Made by a program: the position numbers and the translations under genes
Notes under the pieces: model-generated
What the model was told of the DNA's origin: nothing
Database searches by the model: none
What the model saw: only the letters and a program-made list of their open reading frames with translations
Shown here: one piece after another, positions 14,033-23,721 of the stretch
Layout of the letters: each line of letters starts with the position of its first letter
Numbering within the stretch: position 1 is the first letter of the stretch
Assembly: GCF_014205225.1 (NCBI RefSeq)
Contig: NZ_JACHNB010000001.1
Location: 6,429,501 to 6,493,500 of the forward strand
Length of the DNA stretch: 64,000 nucleotides
Source of the DNA: Actinoplanes octamycinicus
GTDB lineage: Bacteria > Actinomycetota > Actinomycetes > Mycobacteriales > Micromonosporaceae
Direction: 5' to 3'

Positions 14033-16111
14033 GTGACGTTGCGGCAATCGTTGCTGCGCACCGCGGTCTTCACGACGCTGTACGTCCTCGCCACCTGGTC
14101 CGGCCGGCTGACGATCATGGACGGCACCAACCTGAGCCTGGTCTGGCCGGCCGCCGGCGTCGGCGCGCTCTGGTTCATCTGCCAGCGCTCGTCGCGCTGG
14201 CGGATGGTCGACGTCGCGGCCCTGGCCGGCGTCACCGTCGTGGTCAACATGCTCACCGGCGCCAGCGCCGTGCTGGCCGCCTTCTTCCTGGTCGCCAACG
14301 TCCTGCAGGCCGGCACCTTCGCCTACCTGTACGGGCGCTGGCTGCCCGGCCTGTGGGGCAGCGGCGGCACCGAGCCGGTCAGCCGGCCGCACCAGCTGTG
14401 GCGCCTGATCGCGATCGCCATGATCAGCACGTGTTGCGGGGCGCTGGTCGGCCCGACCGGGGTCTGGCTGGTCACCGGCCACTATTCCGGCCCGGCCGCC
14501 GCGGTGTGGCTGGCCCGCAACTCGGCCAGCATGCTGCTGATCGGCATCGCCGGGCTGCGGATCGGCGCCGTCGTCCGGTCGCTCGACCGGACGCCCGGGC
14601 AGCGCCGGCAACGGCTGCTCGCGGCGGCTCGGGCCGTACCGAAAAGCACCTGGATCGAAGCAGCTCTGCTGCTGACCGTGTCCGCGGCCGCCTACCTCGG
14701 GGTCTTCGGCCTGCGGCACGGCCTGCCGCTGGCGTTCGTGCTGGTCACCATCACGGTCTGGGCGGCGACCCGGCTGAGCACCACCTTCGTCATCCTGCAC
14801 GACCTGTTCTTCGGCAGCCTCACCGTGGTGTTCACGCTGCACGGCAGCGGCCAGTTCGCCGAGATCGCCTCGCACGCCACCCGGGCGCTGGTCTCCCAGG
14901 TGTTCGTCGCCGTCGTCGCGGTCGTCGGCCTGGCCGTCGCGCTCGGCCGCGACGAGCGCGCCGCCCTGCAGAAGGCCGCCGCCGACCAGGCGCGGATGTT
15001 CGCCACCGTGATCGACGCGATGGGCGAGGGCCTGGCCGTGCTCGACGCCGACGGCAACTTCCTGCTGCGCAACCCGGCCAGCGCGCAGCTGCTCGGCGGC
15101 GTCCGCAGCGCCGACGGGCGGATGGCCGGCAACGACCACTACGGGCTGTGCCACCTCGACGGCACCCCGATCGCGCCCGGTGACCTGCCCTACCAGCGCA
15201 CCCTGGCGACCGGCGACCCGCACGCGATGGACATCCTGATGCGCAACCCGGCCACCCCGGAAGGGCGGATTCTTTCGGTACGCGCGACGCCGCTCCCGAT
15301 CAGCGTCGCCGGCCGGCAGTACGCGGTCAGCGTGTTCTCCGACGTCACCGCCGACCGGCGGCACCGCGACGAACTCGCCGCCTTCGCCGGGGTCGTCGCG
15401 CACGACCTGTCGAACCCGCTGACCACCGTCGAGGGCTGGGCCGAGAACGTCGCCGACCTGCTCGGCCCGGACGCGGGCCGGCCCGGCGACGGCATCGCCC
15501 GGATCCAGCGGGCCGGCGCCCGGATGCGCAACCTGATCAACGACCTGCTCGCCTACGCCACCGCCCGGGACAACGCCCTGCAGCTCACCGCCGTCGACCT
15601 GACCACGGTCGTCACCGACATCGCGGTGGCCCGGATCGACCAGGCGGAGACTACCGGCACCCCGGTGCCGCGCCTGCACATCGGCGAGCTCCCGCTGGTG
15701 CACGCCGACCCGGCGCTGATCCGGCAGCTGCTCGACAACCTGATCGGCAACGCCGTCAAGTACACCGCCGCGGGCGTCGTCCCGGACATCACCGTGACCG
15801 GCGCGTACGACGGGGCCCAGGTCCGGGTCACGATCACCGACAACGGCATCGGTATCCCGGCCGGCCAGCACGCCACCGTCTTCGACAACTTCCACCGCGC
15901 CCACCGCGACGCCGGCTACGCCGGAACCGGCCTGGGCCTGGCCATCTGCAAACGCATCGTGGAACGCCACGGCGGCACGATCATCGCGGCCGACGCCGCG
16001 AGCGGCGCCGGCACCGTCGTCACGTTCACCCTGCCGGCCGCCGACCTGCCGGTCCGCCCGCTGCCCGGCCCCGGGCCGGCCCCGGCCGCTCAGGCCGGGC
16101 AGCGCAGGTAG
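14033..16111 (+). CDS. MASE1-PAS sensor histidine kinase
   Basis: Membrane-bound kinase of 692 residues. The N-terminal 300 residues carry eight or so membrane helices of MASE1 type (starting TLRQSLLRTAVFTTLYVLAT; LVWPAAGVGALWFI is typical). A PAS domain (about 320-440) follows. The dimerisation/phosphoacceptor motif is VVAHDLSNPLTTVEGWAE with His457; N box NLIGNAVKYT, G1 DNGIGIPAG (Asp603) and G2 GTGLGLAICKRIVERHGG are intact. No response regulator is adjacent on this strand; the convergent receiver-SpoIIE gene overlaps its 3' end by 22 nt and may be a partner (inference). GTG start after GGGGGAGCAGC. Confidence 0.93.
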   Translation: MTLRQSLLRTAVFTTLYVLATWSGRLTIMDGTNLSLVWPAAGVGALWFICQRSSRWRMVDVAALAGVTVVVNMLTGASAVLAAFFLVANVLQAGTFAYLYGRWLPGLWGSGGTEPVSRPHQLWRLIAIAMISTCCGALVGPTGVWLVTGHYSGPAAAVWLARNSASMLLIGIAGLRIGAVVRSLDRTPGQRRQRLLAAARAVPKSTWIEAALLLTVSAAAYLGVFGLRHGLPLAFVLVTITVWAATRLSTTFVILHDLFFGSLTVVFTLHGSGQFAEIASHATRALVSQVFVAVVAVVGLAVALGRDERAALQKAAADQARMFATVIDAMGEGLAVLDADGNFLLRNPASAQLLGGVRSADGRMAGNDHYGLCHLDGTPIAPGDLPYQRTLATGDPHAMDILMRNPATPEGRILSVRATPLPISVAGRQYAVSVFSDVTADRRHRDELAAFAGVVAHDLSNPLTTVEGWAENVADLLGPDAGRPGDGIARIQRAGARMRNLINDLLAYATARDNALQLTAVDLTTVVTDIAVARIDQAETTGTPVPRLHIGELPLVHADPALIRQLLDNLIGNAVKYTAAGVVPDITVTGAYDGAQVRVTITDNGIGIPAGQHATVFDNFHRAHRDAGYAGTGLGLAICKRIVERHGGTIIAADAASGAGTVVTFTLPAADLPVRPLPGPGPAPAAQAGQRR

Positions 16112-17268
16112 AGCACGGCGGTGTCGTCGGTGTGCCGGCCGGCGTCGGCGTTCTGGATCCGGGCCAGCAGCGCGTCGACGTACTGATCGGGGTCCTCGAT
16201 CGTGGTCAGGCCGGCGGCGAGGTCGATGAAACGGTCCTCGCCGAGGCGGGTGCCGTCGGCGCAGAAGCTCTCGATCACCCCGTCGGTGTAGAGCAGCAGG
16301 CCCGCGCCGGCCGGCACGGTGATCGTCGACTCCTGCCAGCGCGCCCGGCCGGGCGCCATGCCGAGACCGGGGCCGTAGCGGACCGGAGCCGGATAGACGT
16401 GGCCCGGCGTGACGATCAGCGGGGCCGGGTGCCCGGCGCTGAGCACGATGACCTCGCCGGTGGCCGGGTTGACGCCGACGGTGCAGACGGTGGCGAACAT
16501 GCCGTCGTGCGGCCGTTCGGCGACCAGCACCTGCTCCAGCAGCCGCATCCGGTCGACCTTGCGCAGCCCGGCCAGGGTGAGCGTGCGCCAGCCGTAGCGC
16601 AGGCCGACGCCCATCGCCGCCTCGTCCGGGCCGTTGCCGCAGACGTCGCCGATCAGCGCGTGGACCATGCCGTCGGGGGTCTGGACCACGTCGTAGAAGT
16701 CGCCGCCGAGCAGTGAGCGTTGCTGACCGGGCAGGTAGCGGCTGGCCACGGTCACCGCCGTGCCGTTCAGCAGCGGTTTGGGAAGCAGGCCACGCTGCAG
16801 ACGGGTGTTCTCCTCCGCCTGCAGCCGGCTGTCGCGCAGCGTGCGTTCCGCGGTCTGGACCCGTTTGCGCTGCACCGCGTAACGGATGGTGCGCGCCAGC
16901 ACCGCCGCGTCGACCTGGTCCTTGACCAGGTAGTCCTGGGCGCCGGCGGCGACCGCCGCGGAGCCGGTCGCGGCGTCGTTGAGCCCGGTCAGGACCAGCA
17001 CCGCGGCGTGCTGCCAGCGCCGCAGCACCCGGCGCAACGCGTCCAGTCCCTGACCGTCGGGCAGGTGCAGGTCCAGCAGGACGCAGTCCGGCTCGTACCC
17101 GACGGCCATCGCCTCGGTCAGGGTGCCCACGTGGTCCAGGCGGGCGTCCAGGTCGCCGTCGACGAGATACTCCCGCACCAGTACGGCGTCGCCGAGATCG
17201 TCCTCGACCAGCAGCAGGAACAGCCCGGCGACCGACGCGTCCGCCGCGGGACCGGCATGCCCGCTCAT
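16090..17268 (-). CDS. response regulator receiver-SpoIIE (PP2C) phosphatase
   Basis: 392-residue cytoplasmic signalling protein. Residues about 15-130 form a receiver domain (LLLVEDDLGDAVLVREYL; phosphoacceptor Asp66 in DCVLLDLHLPDG; switch region DYLVKDQV). A short coiled linker (RDSRLQAEENTRLQRGLLP) leads to a SpoIIE/PP2C phosphatase with metal-binding motifs GGDFYDVVQ, GDVCGNGPDEAAMG, LLLYTDGVIE and DDTAVLYLR. It would dephosphorylate an anti-sigma-factor antagonist when the receiver is phosphorylated. ATGA overlap with the upstream MEDS/ATPase gene shows translational coupling. Confidence 0.93.
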   Translation of the reverse strand: MSGHAGPAADASVAGLFLLLVEDDLGDAVLVREYLVDGDLDARLDHVGTLTEAMAVGYEPDCVLLDLHLPDGQGLDALRRVLRRWQHAAVLVLTGLNDAATGSAAVAAGAQDYLVKDQVDAAVLARTIRYAVQRKRVQTAERTLRDSRLQAEENTRLQRGLLPKPLLNGTAVTVASRYLPGQQRSLLGGDFYDVVQTPDGMVHALIGDVCGNGPDEAAMGVGLRYGWRTLTLAGLRKVDRMRLLEQVLVAERPHDGMFATVCTVGVNPATGEVIVLSAGHPAPLIVTPGHVYPAPVRYGPGLGMAPGRARWQESTITVPAGAGLLLYTDGVIESFCADGTRLGEDRFIDLAAGLTTIEDPDQYVDALLARIQNADAGRHTDDTAVLYLRCPA

Positions 17269-18218
17269 CGGTGCATCACCAGGTGCGGGAAGTGCAGCCG
17301 GATCGAGGTGCGGCCGGGCAGCGCGTCGACCAGGACCGCGTCGGCGAGCTGCCGGGCCAGCCACAGGCCACGCCCGCCGGGCTGGGCGCCCTCCGCACCG
17401 GGCCGGTGGTAGCCCGCCGCGACCGGGATCGGCAGGCCGGCGGTGTCGTCGCACTGAGCGATCAGCGTGCTGCCGTGGTGCCAGGCGCGGACCCGGACCG
17501 GGGTGCCGGCGTGGCGCAGCCCGTTGCTGACCACCTCGGTCACGGCCACCAGCAGGTCGTCGGCCGGATCGGCGGCGAAGTCGTGCCGGGCCGCCCAGGC
17601 GCTCAGGGCCGCGCGCAGCTCCCGGAGTTCGGCGACCTCGGTGACGGTCCGGTCGTGGTCGACGTGCGGGGGCGGCGCGGGCATCAAGGTCTGCCGGCGC
17701 AGGCTCAGGAAATCGTCGGCGGCCAGGAACCGGGGGCTGGGTTGCCGGCCCGGCTCGGTGAGCAGGTAGCGGTGCGTGGCCCGGACCCCGTCGAGGACGT
17801 CGGCCGCATGCCGGCGGCTGTCCCAGACACAGGTCACCGCGGACCCGTACGGCGCGTAGGTGTCGTTGCAGACCGACTCGTACGCCAGGTAGGCACCGGT
17901 CCGTCCGGGCGCCGGCCCGTCGTCGTCGGACAGGTCCGGTTCGGCGACTACGTGCACCCGGCGTCGCCGCCCGGCCTGCTCGGCCAGGTAGCGGCGGAAG
18001 CACTCGTAGGCGAACCCGAGCCGCTGGTAGAACGCCGCCGGGTCATCCCAGCGCAGCACCCCGCTCAGGTCGTGCGTGGCGTCGGCGAGCAGTGCCCGGG
18101 TGCGGTCGCTGACGACCAGCAGCACCTCGTCGTAGTCGCCCGCCGAGCGGCGCAGCTCGGCGGTCAGCGCGGTCACCAACTCGAGGTCGGATCCGGGGAT
18201 CAGAGCAGTGTGCAACAC
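17265..18218 (-). CDS. MEDS domain plus HATPase (RsbW-like) sensor protein
   Basis: 317-residue protein with two parts. The first 180 residues match the MEDS sensory domain (start [66 protein letters not shown]). The C-terminal 130 residues form an anti-sigma-type ATPase: [15 protein letters not shown] (N box) and [15 protein letters not shown] (G2 box); there is no His-kinase dimerisation helix. It is coupled to the downstream receiver-SpoIIE phosphatase, giving a two-gene sensing/partner-switching unit. MEDS domains are thought to sense small hydrocarbon-like ligands; the ligand here is unknown. Confidence 0.9.
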   Translation of the reverse strand: MLHTALIPGSDLELVTALTAELRRSAGDYDEVLLVVSDRTRALLADATHDLSGVLRWDDPAAFYQRLGFAYECFRRYLAEQAGRRRRVHVVAEPDLSDDDGPAPGRTGAYLAYESVCNDTYAPYGSAVTCVWDSRRHAADVLDGVRATHRYLLTEPGRQPSPRFLAADDFLSLRRQTLMPAPPPHVDHDRTVTEVAELRELRAALSAWAARHDFAADPADDLLVAVTEVVSNGLRHAGTPVRVRAWHHGSTLIAQCDDTAGLPIPVAAGYHRPGAEGAQPGGRGLWLARQLADAVLVDALPGRTSIRLHFPHLVMHR

Positions 18219-18251
18219 GTGTCACCACCCTGGATGGTCACGGCGGTTCAC

Positions 18252-18305
18252 GATCATGGCACAACCATCACAGGTCAGGCGGGTGGCGCGCCAGTCCCCA
18301 TGATC
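18252..18305. other. inverted repeat in the divergent 17265/18402 control region
   Basis: GATCATGG (18252-18259) and CCATGATC (18298-18305) are exact inverted copies 38 nt apart, between the divergent MEDS/ATPase and PRC-barrel genes. Could be paired operator half-sites; no consensus is recognised. Confidence 0.35.
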
Positions 18306-18401
18306 AAAATTATCGGTGGCAGGCGGGGCCGGTGACATTCCGCATACCGGCGAATCCGGTGGGTACCGGTGAAGACGTCACCGAACGGAAGAGACCCCCC
18401 G

Positions 18402-18731
18402 ATGATCACATTGGAGCAGGTGCACCAGCTCTACGGCCGTCAGGTCCACGGCCCCGACGGCGACATGATCGGCACGGTCGCCCAGGTGTGGGACGACGGC
18501 GTCGGACACCCGGCCTGGGCCGGCGTCCGGACCTCCCGGTTCGGCTTCGGCAAGCGTCTCGTGCCGCTGCACGACGCCGCGTTGCACGACGGCCGGCTGG
18601 TGGTCCCGTTCACCAGGGCGCTGGTGCTGGAGGCGCCGAGGATCAGCGCCCTGGACGACGATCCGCTCAGCCGCGCCGACGTGGTCCGCCTGAACCGGCA
18701 CTACCGCCTGCCGCTGCTCGGCCGGCGGTGA
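18402..18731 (+). CDS. PRC-barrel domain protein
   Basis: 109-residue cytoplasmic protein. The PRC-barrel pattern is clear: [20 protein letters not shown], then [20 protein letters not shown] and [17 protein letters not shown]-barrels act as small adapters in envelope, photosynthetic-reaction-centre-like or RNA-processing proteins; in actinomycetes many are stress-related. Its stop overlaps the GTG of a GH13 enzyme gene (GTGA), so the two are produced together, which suggests a shared role in trehalose/glycogen metabolism under stress (inference). ATG 18402 has GGAAGAGA upstream. Confidence 0.88.
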   Translation: MITLEQVHQLYGRQVHGPDGDMIGTVAQVWDDGVGHPAWAGVRTSRFGFGKRLVPLHDAALHDGRLVVPFTRALVLEAPRISALDDDPLSRADVVRLNRHYRLPLLGRR

Positions 18732-20794
18732 GCGCCGCGGTGCCGGCCGGCGACGACACCGAGTACGTCGCCTGGCTCAAGGACCGGTCGATGCTGGCCA
18801 ACGCCGAGCGGATCGCCGGCGCCTTCTCCGGCGTCCCGGCCGTGTGGCAGACCCCGTTCGGCACCCCGAACCCATCCGCGGCCGGCCCCGCCTCGGTGTG
18901 GTTCACCGCCTATCCGCCCTCGATGATCACCAAGCCCGGCTGCAGCTTCCTCGGCACCCTCGGCGACGAGGAGCTGTGGCGGGCGTTCGCCGCGATCGGG
19001 ATCACCGGCGTGCACACCGGACCGCTGAAACGCGCCGGCGGCATCTTCGGGCGCGAGTCGACGCCGAGCGTCGACGGCCACTTCGACCGGATCAGCACCG
19101 AGATCGACGAGGGCTTCGGCACCGAACCGGAGTTCCGCCGGATGTGCGAGGTGGCCGCCGCGCACGGCGGCGTGGTCATCGACGACATCGTGCCCGGTCA
19201 CACCGGCAAGGGCCCGGACTTCCGGCTGGCCGAGATGCGGGTCGGCGACTACCCCGGCATCTACCACATGGTGGAGATCCCGGCCGAGGACTGGCACCTG
19301 CTGCCGCCGGTCCCGCCCGGCCGCGACTCGGTCAACCTCGGCCCGGAGACCGAGAGCCGGCTGCACGAGGCCGGCTACATCGTCGGCCGGATGCAGCGGG
19401 TGATCTTCCAGCAGGACGGCGTCAAGGACACCAACTGGAGCGCCACCGCACCGGTCACCGGCGTCGACGGCGTCCGCCGCCGCTGGGTCTACCTGCACTA
19501 TTTCAAGGACGGCCAGCCCACGATCAACTGGCTGGATCCGACGTTCGCCGGGATGCGCCTGGTGATCGGCGACGCCCTGCACTCGCTCGGCCACCTCGGC
19601 GCGGCCGCACTGCGCCTGGACGCCAACGGGTTCCTCGCGGTGGAGCGCAGCGCCCGGCCCGGCGTCCCGGCCTGGTCCGAGGGACACCCGCTGTCCGAGG
19701 CGATCAATCAGATGATCGCCAGCATGGTCCGCAAGGTCGGCGGATTCACCTTCCAGGAGCTCAACCTCGCCATCGACGACATCAAACAGACCTCGGAGCG
19801 AGGGCCCGACTTTTCGTACGACTTCGTCAACCGGCCGGCCTACGTGCACGCCCTGGCCACCGGCGACGCCGAGTTCCTGCGGCTCACCCTGAACCTGGCC
19901 CTGGGGCTCGGCCTGCAACCCGGCCGGCTGGTCCACGCCCTGCAGAACCACGACGAGATGACCTACGAGCTGGTGCACTTCGCCGGCCCGCACCGCGACG
20001 AGCCGTTCGCGTTCCGCGGCCGGCGGGTGCCCGGCCGGGACCTCGCGGTCACCGTCCGCGCCGAGCTGATCGAGCGGCTCACCGGGGACGCCGCCCCGTA
20101 CAACAGCATCTTCACCACGAACGGCATCGCCTGCACGACCGTCACGCTCATCGCCGCGGCGCTCGGGCACCGCGACCTCGGCGACCTGACCGCCGGGCAG
20201 ATCGCGACGATCCGGCGGGTGCACCTACTGCTGGCCATGTTCAACGCCCTGCAGCCGGGCGTCTTCGCGATCTCCGGCTGGGACCTGTGCGGGATGCTCA
20301 CCCTGACCCGGGACCAGGCGGCCGGCCTGCTGTCCTCCGGTGACACCCGCTGGCTGCACCGCGGCGCCTACGACCTGCTGGACTACCAGCCCCGCGCGGA
20401 CGCGTCCCCGTCCCGGATCCCGCGCGGCGTCAGCCTCTACGGCTCGCTCCCGGGCCAGCTCGACGACCCGGACTCGTTCGTCTCCCGGCTCGCCGGCATC
20501 CTGCGCGCACGCACCCACTACCGGATCGCCACCGCCGAGCAGCTCGCGGTCCCGGCCACCGGCGACCCGGCCGTCCTCGCCATGATCCACCGGCTGGACA
20601 CCGGCCGCCTGCACGCCACCGTGCTCAACTTCTCCGGCCGGCCCGTCACCGACCGCCTCACCTGCCCCGACCTGCCGGCCGGCGCGGACGTCGCCGACAT
20701 GCTCACCGACGAGCCCATCGGCACGGTCGGCGACGACCACGGCTGCGCCCTCTCGCTGGGTCCCTACGAAGGCGTCTCGCTGATCGTCGGCTGA
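18728..20794 (+). CDS. GH13 family alpha-glucan enzyme, trehalose synthase/amylase-like
   Basis: 688-residue cytoplasmic (no signal peptide) glycoside hydrolase family 13 protein. All catalytic signatures are present though diverged: region [13 protein letters not shown], region [11 protein letters not shown] with nucleophile Asp298, region III FTFQELN with acid Glu344, region IV ALQNHDE with Asp409. The C-terminus has a beta-rich domain ([14 protein letters not shown]). The lack of an export signal points to intracellular maltose/trehalose conversion rather than starch digestion, but the exact reaction is uncertain. Start is the GTG overlapping the PRC-barrel stop; an ORF extension to 18332 covers that gene and is not used. 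Confidence 0.88.
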   Translation: MSAAVPAGDDTEYVAWLKDRSMLANAERIAGAFSGVPAVWQTPFGTPNPSAAGPASVWFTAYPPSMITKPGCSFLGTLGDEELWRAFAAIGITGVHTGPLKRAGGIFGRESTPSVDGHFDRISTEIDEGFGTEPEFRRMCEVAAAHGGVVIDDIVPGHTGKGPDFRLAEMRVGDYPGIYHMVEIPAEDWHLLPPVPPGRDSVNLGPETESRLHEAGYIVGRMQRVIFQQDGVKDTNWSATAPVTGVDGVRRRWVYLHYFKDGQPTINWLDPTFAGMRLVIGDALHSLGHLGAAALRLDANGFLAVERSARPGVPAWSEGHPLSEAINQMIASMVRKVGGFTFQELNLAIDDIKQTSERGPDFSYDFVNRPAYVHALATGDAEFLRLTLNLALGLGLQPGRLVHALQNHDEMTYELVHFAGPHRDEPFAFRGRRVPGRDLAVTVRAELIERLTGDAAPYNSIFTTNGIACTTVTLIAAALGHRDLGDLTAGQIATIRRVHLLLAMFNALQPGVFAISGWDLCGMLTLTRDQAAGLLSSGDTRWLHRGAYDLLDYQPRADASPSRIPRGVSLYGSLPGQLDDPDSFVSRLAGILRARTHYRIATAEQLAVPATGDPAVLAMIHRLDTGRLHATVLNFSGRPVTDRLTCPDLPAGADVADMLTDEPIGTVGDDHGCALSLGPYEGVSLIVG

Positions 20795-20834
20795 CGAGCT
20801 GTGCCACACTCGCCGCATCGGGGCGGCACGCAGA

Positions 20835-21266
20835 GTGGACGGTCGGGTGTTTACGTTCGGATCGCAGCTGAAGATCGCCGTACTGGGCATGATGGTCCTC
20901 GGTTTCAGCTTGGCCTTCGTGCTGACCGGCTGGCAGGCGATCGACGACTTCCGCGGCGCCACGGTCGACGCCGAGGTCGTCGGGATCACCACCGACGCGC
21001 CGGGCCGCCGCGTCTACGACGTGCGGCTGACCACCCGGTCCGGCCTGACCTGCGTCACCGAGGTCGACTCCGGCTCCGACCCGCCGCCCCGCGACATCCA
21101 CCTCGGCGGCCCGGCCCGGGTGCACTACCTGGCCTCGCACCCGTGCGCCGACTTCACCGCCCGGGAGCCGACGTCCCTGCCGCCCTGGCCGTTCACCGTC
21201 GGCTCGGCGCTGGTGGTGGCCGGCAGCCTGGTCGGCCTCCGCCAGGTGCTGCGCCCGGATCGGTAG
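20835..21266 (+). CDS. DUF3592-like membrane protein
   Basis: 143-residue protein with membrane helices at about 13-32 and 117-134 flanking an extracytoplasmic beta-rich region (VDAEVVGITTDAPGRRVYDV, VTEVDSGSDPPPRDIHLGG, RVHYLASHPCADF). This arrangement is typical of DUF3592 proteins, whose function is unknown. GTG start; alternative in-frame GTG 12 nt downstream is possible. It is 40 nt after the GH13 gene on the same strand and may belong to that transcript. Confidence 0.75.
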   Translation: MDGRVFTFGSQLKIAVLGMMVLGFSLAFVLTGWQAIDDFRGATVDAEVVGITTDAPGRRVYDVRLTTRSGLTCVTEVDSGSDPPPRDIHLGGPARVHYLASHPCADFTAREPTSLPPWPFTVGSALVVAGSLVGLRQVLRPDR

Positions 21267-21359
21267 CCGCTCGGCGCCTGTCCCGCTCCTTCAAGCTCGG
21301 GTCAGGGCGGTTTCGCGCTTGCGAGATGAGCGGTCGGGTGGGATGCGCCTCACCTCGTG

Positions 21360-22115
21360 TCAGGCCTGCCAAGCGGTGGGGTCCTGGTAGTGGTTCGCGA
21401 CGCCCTCGCGGAGGACCGCAACCAGTCGGGGCAGGTGTTCGGTGTCGGCGGGCAGCTGCAGGCTGTCGAGCAGGGCCAGGGCCCCGTCCGGGTCGAGGCG
21501 GCCCGACACGGCGTGATAGCTACCGAGAAGGGCGCGGAAGACCGCTGGCCGAAGTTCGGCGACGGTGGCGGCGGCCCGATAGACGTCGCGTTTGTCCGCC
21601 CAGCCGACCGTGCCCGAGTCTTCCAGGACGTGGCGGGCACGCCGATGCAGCGGACCGGTAGCCAGCTCGGCGAGGCGACCGGCCTCCGCCAGGCGGCGCA
21701 CATCGTCGCCGAGCAGCGCGTCGAAGGCGGCCTTGGTGGTCCGGCCCCAGAACCAGTAGGTCCTCAAGTGCAGCCGCAGGTGCTCGATCGGCTCCGGTAC
21801 CGCCATCCGGTCGCGGAGGCCGGCCCAGAAGGCGTCGGCGACCGCTGGGTCGGTGTTGTCCCGGACGTAAGCGTTGAGATGGGTCAACACCTCGAAGGCT
21901 GCGGTCAGGTCGAGCAGACCCAGCGCCGTGCGCACGCGCTGTACGGCGTCCAGATCCTCGTCGGTGGTGATCGCGAACGCGGTGTCGAAAGCTACATCCT
22001 CGCCGGACATCTCCTCGGGAGGTGTGCCGTTCCACCGCCACCGGTCGGGTCCGATCGGCGTGAAGCCGAAGTCAGCCAGGTACCGCAAGGTCAGATCGGC
22101 ATCCGTCGTACGCAC
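21360..22115 (-). CDS. protein of unknown function
   Basis: 251-residue soluble, helix-rich protein with no recognised family. Notable stretches are LADFGFTPIGPDRWRWNG, RLHLRTYWFWGRTTKAAFDA and ALLDSLQLPADTEHLP; charged residues are evenly spread, there is no signal peptide or membrane segment. It looks like a member of the numerous actinobacterial immunity-like/unknown families. It converges on the DUF3592-like gene and follows the carbohydrate kinase gene after a hairpin. Confidence 0.65.
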   Translation of the reverse strand: MRTTDADLTLRYLADFGFTPIGPDRWRWNGTPPEEMSGEDVAFDTAFAITTDEDLDAVQRVRTALGLLDLTAAFEVLTHLNAYVRDNTDPAVADAFWAGLRDRMAVPEPIEHLRLHLRTYWFWGRTTKAAFDALLGDDVRRLAEAGRLAELATGPLHRRARHVLEDSGTVGWADKRDVYRAAATVAELRPAVFRALLGSYHAVSGRLDPDGALALLDSLQLPADTEHLPRLVAVLREGVANHYQDPTAWQA

Positions 22116-22148
22116 CCGCGGGAGTGTGCCCGCGACGAGCTTGGATGT

Positions 22149-22164
22149 CCACGCGTTTGCGTGG
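22149..22164 (-). terminator. short hairpin after the FGGY kinase gene
   Basis: CCACGC-GTTT-GCGTGG, a 6-bp stem with tetraloop, 33 nt downstream of the kinase stop on the minus strand. Confidence 0.4.
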
Positions 22165-22196
22165 AGACAACTGAGTCGCGGTGGTGAGACAGCCGC

Positions 22197-23678
22197 TCAG
22201 CCGCGGATCAGCGCGTTGTAGACCTCGGCGAACCGTGCCCGCCGTCCCGCGTAGTAGTCGGCGTGGCCGGGCTGCGGCTCGTAGGTCGCTCCGGTGGTGC
22301 GGGGCGCCCGCGGGACGTCCGGCGCCAGCACGTCCAGCGCGAGCAGGGCCGTGCCGCGCTGGGTGGCGCGCTTGCGGGTCACGTGCGTGACCGGCCGGCC
22401 CAGCACGTCGGCCAGGACCTGGAGCCACTCGGGCTGGTCGTTGCTGACCCGCCCGGCCGCCGCGACCTCGACGACCTGCGGTGCGGCCGGGTGCAGCTCG
22501 TCGGCGACCCGGGCGTAGGTCATCGCGACGCCCTCGACGATGCCGCGGAACAGCGTGTCCGGGTCGGTCGCGGTCGAGACCCCGCCGAAGACGGCGCGGG
22601 CCCCGCCGACCCAGCCGGGCGCGCGCTCCCCGGTCAGATAGGGCAGCACCAGCGGCGTCGCCTCGGTGGGTGCTGCGGTCAGCACGGCCGCCAGCTCCGG
22701 GCTCAGCCGCAACGTGGCCTGGGCCCAGCTGACCGCGCGGCCGACGTCGTTGATCGCCCCGCCGAGCAGCGTGCGGCCGGCGGCGACCCGGTAGTTCCAC
22801 AAGCCGAACGGCAGCGGGTCGGCCGGGCCGTCGAGCAGCACCCGCAGCGCGCCGCTGGTGGCGGTGGCCGCGGTCAGCACCGTGGCGTCGGTCGCGCCCG
22901 AGCCGATGTTGCTGGCGAAGCCGTCGGTGATCACCGGGAACCAGGCAGCCCGGGCCAGGGCGGGCCAGCGTGCCGGGGCCACCGGGCCGGCCGGCTCGGC
23001 CATGTCCCGCGGCGCGGAGAACTGCCCGGCGTCGGCGCCGGCCGCGGCGAGCAGCTCGGTGTCGTACTCGCCGGTGCGCCGGTCGAGCAGGCCGGTCCAG
23101 GCCACCGTGGACGTGCCGGCCAGCGGCTCGCCGACCAGCCTGGCCAGGACGTACTCGCCGAGGGACCACCAGGACACGGCCGCGGCGGCGACACGCGGCT
23201 GGGTTGCCGCGAGCCAGCGCAGCCGCGGCGCGTGGTAGCTGGTGTGCACCCGGGTGCCGGTCCGCTGCTGCACCGCGTGCTCGTCGAGCTGCTCCCGCAG
23301 CCGGGCGACCTCACCGGCGCTGCGCGAGTCGGCGTAGGTCATGCACGGGGTCAATGCCCGGCCGTGCGCGTCGACCCCGATCAGCGAGGCGGCGAAGGTG
23401 TCCATCGCGACGCCGGCGATCCGGGTCCCCAGCTGCGCGTCGCCGGTGACCGCGTCGAGAACCTGCTCGATCTCCGCGGTCACCTGGTCCGGGTCGATGA
23501 CCGAGGTGCCGTCCGGCGCCACGGTGAACGCGTGCGGCACCTTGTGCTGCAGCCCGTGCACCGCCCGCCCGGCCGCGTCGTGCACCCCGCCGCGGGTCGC
23601 CGTTGACCCGATGTCCAGCGCCACGACCAGCGGGTCCAGCGCCGCGTGCAGTTCGACGTTGTCATGCGTCCGGCCCAT
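22197..23678 (-). CDS. FGGY family carbohydrate kinase (gluconokinase/xylulokinase type)
   Basis: 493-residue ATP-dependent sugar kinase. The N-terminal phosphate-binding loop is VVALDIGSTATRGGVHDAAG (about 17-36), the sugar-site region is VAMDTFAASLIGVD, and the C-terminal domain has FRGIVEGVAMTYARVADEL then VAAAGRVSNDQPEWLQVLAD, close to the AxGG-x-S adenine-site motif. FGGY_N and FGGY_C cover the whole length. The pattern resembles gluconokinases most, but xylulose or another polyol is possible. No sugar transporter or dehydrogenase gene neighbours it. Confidence 0.9.
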   Translation of the reverse strand: MGRTHDNVELHAALDPLVVALDIGSTATRGGVHDAAGRAVHGLQHKVPHAFTVAPDGTSVIDPDQVTAEIEQVLDAVTGDAQLGTRIAGVAMDTFAASLIGVDAHGRALTPCMTYADSRSAGEVARLREQLDEHAVQQRTGTRVHTSYHAPRLRWLAATQPRVAAAAVSWWSLGEYVLARLVGEPLAGTSTVAWTGLLDRRTGEYDTELLAAAGADAGQFSAPRDMAEPAGPVAPARWPALARAAWFPVITDGFASNIGSGATDATVLTAATATSGALRVLLDGPADPLPFGLWNYRVAAGRTLLGGAINDVGRAVSWAQATLRLSPELAAVLTAAPTEATPLVLPYLTGERAPGWVGGARAVFGGVSTATDPDTLFRGIVEGVAMTYARVADELHPAAPQVVEVAAAGRVSNDQPEWLQVLADVLGRPVTHVTRKRATQRGTALLALDVLAPDVPRAPRTTGATYEPQPGHADYYAGRRARFAEVYNALIRG

Positions 23679-23721
23679 CCCCAGACCCTAACCAACCCCG
23701 CACCTCCGCACACGGCACGGG

